Shown here: positions 15,282 through 22,933 of the stretch, piece by piece
Layout: every line of letters starts with the position of its first letter
How positions within the stretch are numbered: position 1 is the first letter of the stretch
Assembly: GCA_031394355.1 (NCBI GenBank)
Contig: JANNSU010000054.1
Location: forward strand, 80,698-144,697
From: JAEUMY01 sp031394355
GTDB taxonomy: Bacteria > Pseudomonadota > Gammaproteobacteria > Burkholderiales > Usitatibacteraceae
DNA length: 64,000 nucleotides
Reading direction: 5' to 3'
Program-made: the position numbers and the translations under genes
Notes under the pieces: model-generated
The model's database searches: none
Seen by the model: only the letters and a program-made list of their open reading frames with translations
Told to the model about the DNA's origin: nothing

Positions 15282-15860
15282 ATGAAAAAGACCATCGCTA
15301 CCATCGCCCTTTCCCTCGGCACCGCGGCAACCGCCCTGCCTGTTTTCGCCGCACCGGAGACCTACAACCTTGATGCTGGCCATACCTTCCCAAGCTTTGA
15401 AGTGAGCCACCTTGGCTTCTCCATCCATCGGGGCCGCTTCAACAAGACTGAAGGCAAAGTGGTTCTCGACACCGCCGCGAAGACCGGCAGCGTGGAAGTC
15501 ACCATTGATGCCAATTCTGTCGACACGGGTGGCGACAAGCTGGATGGCCACCTGCGCAATGAAGATTTCTTCAACGTGGCCAAGTTTCCGACGCTGACTT
15601 TCAAGGGCAGCAAGATGAAGTTCGATGGCGACAAGCCGGTGGCCATTGAAGGCGACTTTACGATGTTGGGTGTGACCAAACCTGTCACGCTTGCCATCAA
15701 CAACTTCAAGTGCGGCCTGCATCCCTTCAACAAGAAGCCGCTCTGTGGCGCCGAAGTGACAGGCACCATCAAGCGGTCCGAGTTCGGCATGAAGTACGGG
15801 GTGCCGGGTGTGGGAGATGACGTGAAGCTGGCCATTCAGGTTGAGGCGTTCAAGAGCTGA
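15282..15860 (+). CDS. yceI: YceI family periplasmic protein
   Basis: A 192-residue YceI protein. Sec signal peptide ending VFAAP; then the canonical YNLDAGHTFPSFEVSHLGFSIHRGRF, the DGHLRNEDFFNVAKFPTLTFKG block and the closing EFGMKYGVPGVGDDVKLAIQVEAFK. It is expected in the periplasm as an isoprenoid-quinone carrier cooperating with the b561 encoded upstream. AGGAGA lies eight bases before the ATG. It is the last gene of the MarR-b561-YceI-YceI operon and is followed by a hairpin at 15886-15909. Confidence 0.92.
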   Translation: MKKTIATIALSLGTAATALPVFAAPETYNLDAGHTFPSFEVSHLGFSIHRGRFNKTEGKVVLDTAAKTGSVEVTIDANSVDTGGDKLDGHLRNEDFFNVAKFPTLTFKGSKMKFDGDKPVAIEGDFTMLGVTKPVTLAINNFKCGLHPFNKKPLCGAEVTGTIKRSEFGMKYGVPGVGDDVKLAIQVEAFKS

Positions 15861-15885
15861 TTCTTCCAGCCCGTTGAAAACGCAG

Positions 15886-15909
15886 CGGCCGCAGGGTGAC
15901 CTGCGGCCG
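15886..15909 (+). terminator. hairpin after yceI
   Basis: Perfect stem CGGCCGCAG/CTGCGGCCG with a 6-base loop starts 25 bases after the yceI stop. Only a weak T-rich tail follows. It also lies just past the 3' end of the convergent tRNA-Leu. Confidence 0.6.
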
Positions 15910-15919
15910 TCTTCATATT

Positions 15920-16008
15920 TGGTGCCCGGAACCGGAATCGAACCGGTACGACCGGTGAGGGTCGAGGGATTTTAAGTCCCTTGTGTCTACCAATTTCACC
16001 ATCCGGGC
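15920..16008 (-). tRNA. tRNA-Leu (anticodon UAA)
   Basis: On the minus strand, acceptor GCCCGGA pairs with TCCGGGC, followed by discriminator A and encoded CCA. The D-arm region is GGTGAAATTGGTAGACAC; the anticodon stem-loop carries TAA (GGGACTTAAAATCCC). A long class II variable arm (CTCGACCCTCACCGGTCG) and T-loop TTCGATT follow. The 89-nt length and long variable arm are typical of tRNA-Leu. Confidence 0.95.
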
Positions 16009-16080
16009 TTTGGGGCAGGCGGTAAAGCTACTGCGCGACTGCGATAGCGGCCTGCGATGCTCGACGTACAAAAGTACGCC

Positions 16081-16193
16081 TGCGCTTCTCGCCCGCTCTC
16101 GCAGCCTGCTCGCTACGCTTTCCCGCCTACCCCAACATACTTTGCTACGGTTGCGCTTCTCGCCCGCCACTCGGGCTTGCTCGCGACGCTTTC
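16081..16193. repeat. two imperfect 42-base direct repeats
   Basis: Segments 16081-16122 and 16152-16193 start TGCGCTTCTCGCCCGC and end in ACGCTTTC, matching at 33 of 42 positions by my alignment and spaced 71 bases. They lie between the tRNA-Leu gene and prfC; no reading frame is convincing there. Confidence 0.65.
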
Positions 16194-16217
16194 TGGACCA
16201 TGAAGTCGGACGAGCAC

Positions 16218-16231
16218 TGCGAATATTCGCA
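16218..16231. repeat. iterated palindrome TGCGAATATTCGCA
   Basis: Perfect copy 12 bases upstream of the TATAAT that probably serves prfC, so it occupies the -35 region. Confidence 0.95.
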
Positions 16232-16242
16232 AGGGCAACCTG

Positions 16243-16248
16243 TATAAT
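16243..16248 (+). promoter_or_regulatory. -10 element TATAAT upstream of prfC
   Basis: Consensus TATAAT, with TG directly before it, 57 bases before the prfC ATG. No good -35 at 16-18 bases; that region is filled by the iterated palindrome. Confidence 0.55.
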
Positions 16249-16269
16249 TCTCGCACGTTGATCCACCCG

Positions 16270-16292
16270 GCCGCCAATCTGGCGGCTTTTTT
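16270..16292 (+). terminator. intrinsic terminator in the prfC leader (candidate attenuator)
   Basis: GCCGCC-AATCT-GGCGGC followed by six T, in the sense direction, between the TATAAT at 16243 and the prfC start at 16306. No plus-strand gene lies just upstream for it to terminate, so it may attenuate prfC transcription. Confidence 0.65.
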
Positions 16293-16305
16293 GTTTGACT
16301 TGCTC

Positions 16306-17955
16306 ATGAACGCTGCACTGCCCAATGATCCCAACTCACCGCTGGCCAAGGATGTCCTGCGCCGGCGGACGTTTGCCATCATCTCCCATCCTGACGCGGG
16401 CAAGACCACGCTGACCGAAAAGCTCCTGCTGTTCGGTGGCGCGATCCAGATGGCGGGGACGGTGAAGGCGCGAAAGAGCTCGCGGCATGCCACGTCCGAC
16501 TGGATGGAGGTGGAGAAGCAACGCGGCATCTCGGTGACGAGCTCGGTCATGCAGTTTGACTACGCGGACCACACGGTCAACTTGCTGGATACGCCCGGCC
16601 ACTCGGACTTTTCCGAAGATACCTATCGCGTGCTGACTGCCGTGGATGCAGCGGTCATGGTGATCGATGCGGCCAAGGGTGTTGAGGCCCAGACGATCAA
16701 GCTGCTGGAAGTTTGTCGCCTCCGCAACACGCCCATCATCACCTTTGTCAACAAGATGGACCGCGAGGTACGGAATCCCATCGAGACGCTGGAAGAGATC
16801 GAGTCGGTTCTCAATATCCAGTGCGCGCCGATCACCTGGCCGATCGGCATGGGCAAGACTTTTCGCGGCGTGTTCCACCTGCTCAACGACCGCCTGATGC
16901 GTTTTACTGCAGGTGAGGAGAAGCGAACCGATGACGCGGAGATGATTGAAGGCCTGGATAACCCCCAACTGACTGAGTTCTACCCGCAGGAAATCGACGC
17001 AGCCCGCAACGAAGTGGACTTGATCCGATCCGCCAGTTCGCCGTTCGATTTGCAGGAGTTTCTCTCCGGCAAACAAACGCCGGTATTTTTCGGCTCAGGT
17101 ATCAACAATTTCGGCGTGCAGGAAATCCTGCAGGCGCTCATCGAATGGGCACCGCCGCCCAAGCCGCGTGTTGCAGGCGTCAACCACGATGGCGTGCGTG
17201 AGGTCCAACCCGTTGAACCAAAGTTCTCGGGTTTCGTGTTCAAGATTCAAGCCAACATGGACCCGAAGCACCGCGACCGCATTGCGTTCTTCCGTGTCTG
17301 CTCCGGCCGCTACACCCACGGCATGAAGGTCCAGCACGTCCGTGAAAAGCGCGAGATGAAGCTAGGCAATGCGCTCACCTTCATGGCCAACGAACGGGTA
17401 AGAAGCGAAGACGCAGTGGCGGGCGACATCATCGGCATCCACAATCATGGACAGTTGCAGATCGGCGATACGCTGACCGAAGGTGAGATCCTCAGCTTCA
17501 AGGGCATCCCCTACTTCGCGCCGGAAATGTTCCGCTCCGTGCGTGCCCGTGACCCGATCAAGGCCAAGCAATTGCAGAAAGGATTGCAGGAGCTGGGCGA
17601 GGAAGGTGCGATCCAGGTGTTGGAAGCCAACTTCGGCAACACCATGTTGTTGGGTGCGGTCGGCCAGCTACAGTTTGAAATCGTCGCACACCGGCTGCAG
17701 ACCGAATACAAAGTTGACGCCGTGTATGAATCCAGTGGCATCTACACGGCACGCTGGCTCACATTTCCTAACGATAACCTGCACAAGGAATTCGAACGCG
17801 AGCAGTCTGCCAACATGGGTAAGGATGTGGATGAGAACCCGGTGTTTTTGTCCGGTAACAAGTACAACCTGCAGCTCACCCAGGAGCGCTGGGAGCCCAA
17901 GGGCGTTGGCTTCCATGCGACGCGGGAGCACGGGCAGCGGCTTTCGCATTCGTAA
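16306..17955 (+). CDS. prfC: peptide chain release factor 3
   Basis: Translational GTPase RF3 of 549 residues, normal length. G1 SHPDAGKTTLTEKLL, switch I region with RKSSRHATSDWMEVEKQRGISVTSSVM (RF3-specific), G3 LLDTPGHSDFSEDTYR, G4 FVNKMDR. RF3-type domain III ends in QLTQERWEPKGVGFHATREHGQ. It recycles RF1/RF2 from post-termination ribosomes. Start MNAALPND at 16306 was chosen over the upstream in-frame TTG/ATG stretch, which runs through the leader hairpin. The promoter-palindrome-terminator arrangement upstream is unusual. Confidence 0.96.
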   Translation: MNAALPNDPNSPLAKDVLRRRTFAIISHPDAGKTTLTEKLLLFGGAIQMAGTVKARKSSRHATSDWMEVEKQRGISVTSSVMQFDYADHTVNLLDTPGHSDFSEDTYRVLTAVDAAVMVIDAAKGVEAQTIKLLEVCRLRNTPIITFVNKMDREVRNPIETLEEIESVLNIQCAPITWPIGMGKTFRGVFHLLNDRLMRFTAGEEKRTDDAEMIEGLDNPQLTEFYPQEIDAARNEVDLIRSASSPFDLQEFLSGKQTPVFFGSGINNFGVQEILQALIEWAPPPKPRVAGVNHDGVREVQPVEPKFSGFVFKIQANMDPKHRDRIAFFRVCSGRYTHGMKVQHVREKREMKLGNALTFMANERVRSEDAVAGDIIGIHNHGQLQIGDTLTEGEILSFKGIPYFAPEMFRSVRARDPIKAKQLQKGLQELGEEGAIQVLEANFGNTMLLGAVGQLQFEIVAHRLQTEYKVDAVYESSGIYTARWLTFPNDNLHKEFEREQSANMGKDVDENPVFLSGNKYNLQLTQERWEPKGVGFHATREHGQRLSHS

Positions 17956-17971
17956 GGAACACCGCCCCGGC

Positions 17972-17985
17972 AGCGAATATTCGCA
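17972..17985. repeat. iterated palindrome, GCGAATATTCGC core
   Basis: Perfect 12-base core (first flank A instead of T). It ends at the base immediately before the GTG start of the DUF429 gene, so it occupies the ribosome-binding position. Confidence 0.92.
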
Positions 17986-18867
17986 GTGAACACTTCGGCC
18001 ACCCTTCTCGGCGTTGATTTCACCTCATCCCCGAGGACGTCCAAACCCATCACCGTTGCGATCGGTGCAGTACGGGATGACGCGTTCCACCTCGATCGCG
18101 TTGAGTGCCTGGTGAGCCTCGAAGCCTTCAGCGAATTGCTGAATCGACCAGGCCCATGGGTCGGCGGCTTTGACTTTCCGTTTGGTCTGCCGCGCGACTT
18201 CATCCGGGAGCAAAACTGGCGAGGCAGTTGGGCAGACGTCACGCAGAAGGTCGCCTCGCTTTCCCGCGATGCACTGCGCGAACGCTGCAGGGCATTCTGT
18301 GATGCCCGACCTGTTGGACAGAAGTTTGCGCATCGGGCAACAGACATTCCGGCAGGTTCATCACCATCGATGAAATGGGTCAATCCGCCTGTGGTCATCA
18401 TGCTGCACACCGGCACGCCACGGCTACTTGAAAGCGGCGTTCACCTGCCAGCGCACCAGATCGCAGGCGATGCCAGCCGTGTCGCGCTGGAGGCCTACCC
18501 AGGCTATCTCGCCCGTCTCATCACCCGCGACAGTTACAAGAGTGACACCGTGGCAAAGCAGAATCGTGCTCGCCGCGAAGCACGCTTGCGAATATTCGCA
18601 AGCATCACGAACGCAGATTCACCCGCAGGCTTGCGAGCGGTAGTGCCAAAGCTCTGGCAGCGCACCATTCTCGACGACCAGAGCGGTGATCATCTCGATG
18701 CCCTGCTCTGCGCGCTCCAGGCAGCGCAAGCCGGGAAGTTTCCGGGATTTGGGTTACCTTCCGGCATTGACCTGCTGGAAGGCTGGATTGCCGGTGTCCC
18801 CGGAGTCGGCCAAGCTCACACCACGGGTCGCCCCAGTCGCAAAGTGAATCATGCCAACGCCCCCTGA
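17986..18867 (+). CDS. DUF429 family protein
   Basis: A 293-residue protein of the DUF429 family, a predicted RNase-H-fold nuclease group. The N-terminal strand LLGVDFTSSP carries the first acidic residue, GGFDFPFGLPRDF the second, EAYPG the Glu, and SGDHLDALLCALQA the C-terminal Asp cluster. It starts with GTG directly against an iterated palindrome, with no visible Shine-Dalgarno; a downstream start is possible. Its end overlaps the MFS gene by 17 bases. Biological role unknown. Confidence 0.8.
   Translation: MNTSATLLGVDFTSSPRTSKPITVAIGAVRDDAFHLDRVECLVSLEAFSELLNRPGPWVGGFDFPFGLPRDFIREQNWRGSWADVTQKVASLSRDALRERCRAFCDARPVGQKFAHRATDIPAGSSPSMKWVNPPVVIMLHTGTPRLLESGVHLPAHQIAGDASRVALEAYPGYLARLITRDSYKSDTVAKQNRARREARLRIFASITNADSPAGLRAVVPKLWQRTILDDQSGDHLDALLCALQAAQAGKFPGFGLPSGIDLLEGWIAGVPGVGQAHTTGRPSRKVNHANAP
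18587..18600. repeat. iterated palindrome TGCGAATATTCGCA
   Basis: Perfect copy in the DUF429 gene, with palindromy extending to 20 bases (GCTTGCGAATATTCGCAAGC, 18584-18603). It is read as RIFA. Confidence 0.95.
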
Positions 18868-20146
18868 CTCTTCTGCTCCACCGGCTGCCCTGCCCGCGAG
18901 TCCAGTCGGCGGCCCACGCCGCGCTGCGTTCATCTTCATCTTCATCGTGGTGCTGCTGGACATCCTCGCGTTCGGCATCATCATCCCGGTCCTGCCGAAG
19001 CTGGTGGAGCGCTTCATGGACGGCAAGACTGATGAAGCGGCACGCATGTACGGCTACATGACGCTCTCTTGGGGTGTCATGCAGTTCTTTTGCATGCCGC
19101 TAGTCGGCATGTTGTCAGACCGCTTCGGGCGGCGGCCAGTCATCCTCATTTCCTGTCTTGGCCTCGGGCTGGATTTCATCCTCATGGCGCTGGCACCCGA
19201 CCTCACCTGGCTCTTCATCGGTCGCGTACTGTCCGGCGCAACCTCCGCCAGCTTCTCGACTGCCTTCGCCTACATTGCCGACGTGACGCCGCAGGAAAAG
19301 CGGGCTGCCAGCTTCGGCTTGTTGGGCGCGGCGTTCGGCATCGGCTTTGTGATTGGCCCTGCACTGGGCGGGGTATTGGGCGGTTTCGATCCACGCTGGC
19401 CCTTCTGGGCAGCAGCAGCCTTGGCGCTGGCCAATGTGGTCTACGGCTACTTCGTTCTGCCGGAATCATTGCCGCTGGATAAACGCGCCAGTTTTCAATG
19501 GAAAAAGGCCAACCCGCTTGGCGCGCTCACGCTGCTGCGCTCGCATCCCGAGTTGTTTGGCCTGGCCGGCGTCTTGCTGCTGATGAACATCGCGCACATG
19601 GTGCTGCCCAGCATGGCGGTGCTCTACATGGGCTACCGCTATGGCTGGGACGAAATGTCTGTGGGTCTCACGTTGGCACTGGTAGGTCTGTGCGCCATCA
19701 TCGTTCAGGGATTTCTCATGAAACCCGCGATTGCGAAGTTTGGCGAGCGAAGACTGCTGGTGTTTGGCCTCGTGTTTGGCGTCTTGGGGTTTGCCGGATA
19801 TGGGCTCGCACCCAGCGGCCTCTTGTTCTTGTTGGCGATCCCGGTCATGTCCCTCTGGGGTTTCGCCGGACCATCGGCTCAGGCGTTGATGACCCGCCAT
19901 GTAAGCGCCACAGAACAAGGCCAGCTCCAGGGCGCCAATTCGTGCCTCATGAGCATCTCGGGCATCGTCGGGCCATTGCTCTTTACCCAGATTTTCGCGG
20001 TATTCATCAGCAGCCAGCGAGGCTGGGACTTGCCGGGCGCGCCATTCCTTTTGGCCGGACTGATGCTCGCCATGGCGGTGTGGATCGCCTGGCGCGTCAC
20101 GCAGAGCGAGGTTGACAGCAAGCCGACCGATGCGTCTCGCGCATGA
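18851..20146 (+). CDS. MFS transporter, Tet/DHA1-like drug exporter
   Basis: A 431-residue major facilitator with 12 predicted membrane helices. The N-terminus after a Pro/Ala-rich tail is FIFIFIVVLLDILAFGIIIPVLPKL, followed by the motif A loop GMLSDRFGRRPVIL and motif C GFVIGPALGGVLGG, as in TetA-type antiporters. It probably exports a drug or metabolite using the proton gradient; substrate unknown. It overlaps the DUF429 gene by 17 bases. No regulator of TetR type is adjacent, so a resistance role is only a family inference. Confidence 0.88.
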   Translation: MPTPPDSSAPPAALPASPVGGPRRAAFIFIFIVVLLDILAFGIIIPVLPKLVERFMDGKTDEAARMYGYMTLSWGVMQFFCMPLVGMLSDRFGRRPVILISCLGLGLDFILMALAPDLTWLFIGRVLSGATSASFSTAFAYIADVTPQEKRAASFGLLGAAFGIGFVIGPALGGVLGGFDPRWPFWAAAALALANVVYGYFVLPESLPLDKRASFQWKKANPLGALTLLRSHPELFGLAGVLLLMNIAHMVLPSMAVLYMGYRYGWDEMSVGLTLALVGLCAIIVQGFLMKPAIAKFGERRLLVFGLVFGVLGFAGYGLAPSGLLFLLAIPVMSLWGFAGPSAQALMTRHVSATEQGQLQGANSCLMSISGIVGPLLFTQIFAVFISSQRGWDLPGAPFLLAGLMLAMAVWIAWRVTQSEVDSKPTDASRA

Positions 20147-20242
20147 CGTTGCGTGATCACGACGTGTGTCATGCAACAACAGCATGAGCCAGCCAAGGTT
20201 GCTGCGGCGCAACATTCGCTAGAATGTGCGTGAAACAGCGCT

Positions 20243-20256
20243 TGCGAATATTCGCA
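20243..20256. repeat. iterated palindrome TGCGAATATTCGCA
   Basis: Perfect copy, extended to CTTGCGAATATTCGCAAG, in the leader 42 bases before the aspartate aminotransferase start. Confidence 0.95.
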
Positions 20257-20297
20257 AGGCCGTGATCGAGCCCAACCGCCGCCCTTCAGGAGACATC

Positions 20298-21497
20298 ATG
20301 TCCGTCGTCGCACCCCGCCTTGCCCCCATCAAGCCTTCCCCCACGCTGGCCGTGTCTGCCAAGGCCGCCCGCCTGAAAGCAGAGGGTAAAGACATCATCG
20401 GGCTGGGTGCCGGCGAGCCGGATTTTGATACGCCGCAGTTCATCAAGGATGCCGGCATCGAGGCCATCAACAAGGGCATGACCAAGTACACGGCTGGCGG
20501 CGGCACGCCTTCGTTGAAGAAGGCCATCATTGCCAAGTTCAAGCGGGACAACAATCTTGCCTATACCGAGAAGCAGATTCTGGTGTCCTGTGGCGGCAAG
20601 CAGAGTTGCTTCAATCTTTGCCTTGCCGTGTTGGACAAGGGCGACGAATGCATCATCCCCGCACCTTACTGGGTGTCCTACCCCGACATGGTCATGATGG
20701 CCAATGCGACACCTGTGTTTATCGCGGCCGGTGTGGATCAGGGATTCAAGATCACGCCCGCACAGCTGGAAGCCGCGATCACGCCGCGCACCAAGATGAT
20801 TTTCTTGAACAGCCCGTCCAACCCGTCCGGCGCCATCTACACGCTGGACGACCTCAAGGGACTGGCTGCAGTGTTGAAGAAGCATCCGAACATTATCATC
20901 GCGACCGATGACATGTACGAGCACATCTTGCTCGACGGCTCGACGTTCGTGAACATTCTGGATGCCGATCCCACGCTGTTTGACCGCACTGTGGTTTTGA
21001 ATGGTGTCTCCAAGGCATACGCCATGACCGGCTGGCGCATCGGCTACTGCGGTGGGCCCGAGGCCATCATCCAGGCCATGGACAATGTGCAGTCGCACAG
21101 CACGTCCAACCCCTGCTCCATCTCGCAATACGCCGCAGAGGCGGCTCTGAATGGCGATCAGGCATGCATCGCTCCCATGCTCGCAGCCTTCAAAGAGCGT
21201 GGCATCTTCGTTGCCAAGGGGCTCAATGCCATCCCCGGCGTGAACTGCATGCCACCACAAGGCGCGTTCTACGTGTTTCCGGATTGCAACGACGCCATCA
21301 AGCGCCTGCATGCGTCGGGCAAGCTGCCTGCAGCCAACGATATTGCCTTGTGCGACTACCTGATGGCGCAGGATGAAGCCGTGGCTGCAGTGCCAGGCTC
21401 GGCGTTTGGCCTGAATGGCTATCTGCGCATCTCGTTCGCCACGTCGATGCAAAACCTGGAGAAAGCCATTGCGCGCATGACCAAGGCAATGAGCTGA
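20298..21497 (+). CDS. aspC: aspartate/aromatic aminotransferase, class I
   Basis: PLP-dependent fold-type I aminotransferase of 399 residues. Substrate-binding GLGAGEPDFDTP, PLP-anchoring LNSPSNPSGAIY, and the Schiff-base lysine 239 in LNGVSKAYAMTGWRIGY, with YLRISFATS carrying the carboxylate-binding Arg. The subgroup is the Ib aspartate aminotransferase common in betaproteobacteria; it interconverts aspartate and oxaloacetate with 2-oxoglutarate and may also act on prephenate. CAGGAG stands eight bases before the ATG. A UUCG-capped hairpin follows. Confidence 0.93.
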   Translation: MSVVAPRLAPIKPSPTLAVSAKAARLKAEGKDIIGLGAGEPDFDTPQFIKDAGIEAINKGMTKYTAGGGTPSLKKAIIAKFKRDNNLAYTEKQILVSCGGKQSCFNLCLAVLDKGDECIIPAPYWVSYPDMVMMANATPVFIAAGVDQGFKITPAQLEAAITPRTKMIFLNSPSNPSGAIYTLDDLKGLAAVLKKHPNIIIATDDMYEHILLDGSTFVNILDADPTLFDRTVVLNGVSKAYAMTGWRIGYCGGPEAIIQAMDNVQSHSTSNPCSISQYAAEAALNGDQACIAPMLAAFKERGIFVAKGLNAIPGVNCMPPQGAFYVFPDCNDAIKRLHASGKLPAANDIALCDYLMAQDEAVAAVPGSAFGLNGYLRISFATSMQNLEKAIARMTKAMS

Positions 21498-21574
21498 ACT
21501 CCTCTGGCCCTGCTTCTCTCAGGAATTCGATCACGGCATCAAGCTGCAATCGAGCACTGCTGGTGACGTGCATG

Positions 21575-21598
21575 AATGGGCCTCTTCGGAGGCCCATT
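21575..21598 (+). terminator. UUCG-capped hairpin after aspC
   Basis: AATGGGCCTC-TTCG-GAGGCCCATT is a perfect 10-bp stem with a stable tetraloop, 77 bases past the aspC stop. The following CTCATCC is not a strong T tract, so termination may be Rho-assisted. Confidence 0.7.
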
Positions 21599-21675
21599 CT
21601 CATCCCGCAGTTCCATTCAACCGATTACAATCCGCTGACGCCACCGATTCAAAAACATAAAGGCAGTTCTGGAGA

Positions 21676-22923
21676 ATGAGCAACAAACTCTTCCGTCAGG
21701 AAGCGATCGACGCCCAGCGCGAACGATTCCTCGGTGCGGCATCGTCCGCGCGGCCAGTGCCCGTTTGGGTATTCACTCTGCTCGCGGCGGGAGCTGCCGC
21801 ACTCATTCTCGTCATCGCGGTATGGGGCCAGTATCAGCGACGGGAACGGGTGGAGGGATTCCTCGAAGTGGATGCTGGTGCTGCACGGGTGCTCATCCCT
21901 GCGGCGGGGCGGGTCAGCACGCTGCATGTCAAAGAAGGCGACGAAGTCGCGGCCGGCGCGCCAATGGCCGTCATCACCTACGACAAGTCCAATGCAGCCG
22001 GCACGTCCACCAGCGCCGCCATCGCCCAGGAGTTGAAACAACGGCGTGTACTCATCGAGCGGGAACAGGAACAGCTGAAAGAGCTGGGCGCGCAACAAGT
22101 CGCGCAGGTCAAGAAGCGTGCAGTGGATCTCCAGAACGAAATGTCCCAATTGGACAGGGAGCTGAAGCTGCAGGAACAACGGCTTGCCTCGGCCCGCGAG
22201 CAGGCGCAACGATTCCAGAAGCTGGCAGCCGAAAAATTTGTTTCGGATCTCGTGGCCCGCCAGAAGACTGACGATGCAACCGATCAGGACATCCGTCTTC
22301 AGGCACTCAAGCGGCAACGAACGACGCTGGACCGCGATCTGTCAGCGGCAAAACTCGATGAGCCTTCTGTTGCGTTGAAGTCACGCACGCAGGTGGATCA
22401 ACTCTCGCGTCAGCTCTCGGAATTGACGCAGACAGAAACGCAGGAAGAGTCTCGCAGGGAAAATCTCATCCGCGCACCGATCGCCGGGACCGTCACCAAC
22501 ATCGCGGTCAATGCCGGGCAGTCGGTGGCCGATGACATGCCTTTGGCAACGGTCATGCCTCGCGGTGGCGGCCTGCAAGCGGAATTGCTGGTGCCGTCAC
22601 GCGCCATTGGCTTCGTGACACGCGGACAGGATGTCATGCTCCGCTATGAGGCGTTTCCATTCGAGCGCTTCGGACAATATCGCGGAAAAGTAAAGGAAAT
22701 CAGCCGGACGGTCTGGTCTCCCGGAGAGAAGCTGGGGCCAAGCGCCATCCGGGAGCCCGTCTATCGCGTCACCGTGGAACTCGAGCGCCAGTCCGTGGCG
22801 GCCATGGATCAGGAGTTTCCGCTGCGGTCTGGCATGCTCATCAATGCAGACCTTCTGCTGGAGAAGCGCAGTCTGCTGGAGTGGATGTTCGAGCCGGTGC
22901 TGAAGATCAAGGGTCGCCTGTGA
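21676..22923 (+). CDS. HlyD-family membrane fusion protein of a peptide exporter
   Basis: A 415-residue periplasmic adaptor. One membrane anchor (about residues 29-48), a lipoyl-like half (GRVSTLHVKEGDEVAAGAPM), a long coiled-coil (about 110-265, rich in Gln, Glu, Arg), the second half LIRAPIAGTVTNIAVNAGQSVADDMPL, and a beta-barrel with VMLRYEAFPFERFGQYRGKV, which is the HlyD C-terminal signature. It should join the C39 ABC exporter encoded 10 bases downstream to an outer-membrane TolC-type channel; no TolC gene is in the window. Cargo is most likely the three short peptides encoded just beyond the exporter. Confidence 0.92.
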   Translation: MSNKLFRQEAIDAQRERFLGAASSARPVPVWVFTLLAAGAAALILVIAVWGQYQRRERVEGFLEVDAGAARVLIPAAGRVSTLHVKEGDEVAAGAPMAVITYDKSNAAGTSTSAAIAQELKQRRVLIEREQEQLKELGAQQVAQVKKRAVDLQNEMSQLDRELKLQEQRLASAREQAQRFQKLAAEKFVSDLVARQKTDDATDQDIRLQALKRQRTTLDRDLSAAKLDEPSVALKSRTQVDQLSRQLSELTQTETQEESRRENLIRAPIAGTVTNIAVNAGQSVADDMPLATVMPRGGGLQAELLVPSRAIGFVTRGQDVMLRYEAFPFERFGQYRGKVKEISRTVWSPGEKLGPSAIREPVYRVTVELERQSVAAMDQEFPLRSGMLINADLLLEKRSLLEWMFEPVLKIKGRL

Positions 22924-22933
22924 GGTCACATCC

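Noticed and set aside
18851..20146. MFS gene as an acquired tetracycline-resistance determinant
   Set aside because: No TetR, mobile element or composition change is near; the family includes many housekeeping exporters.
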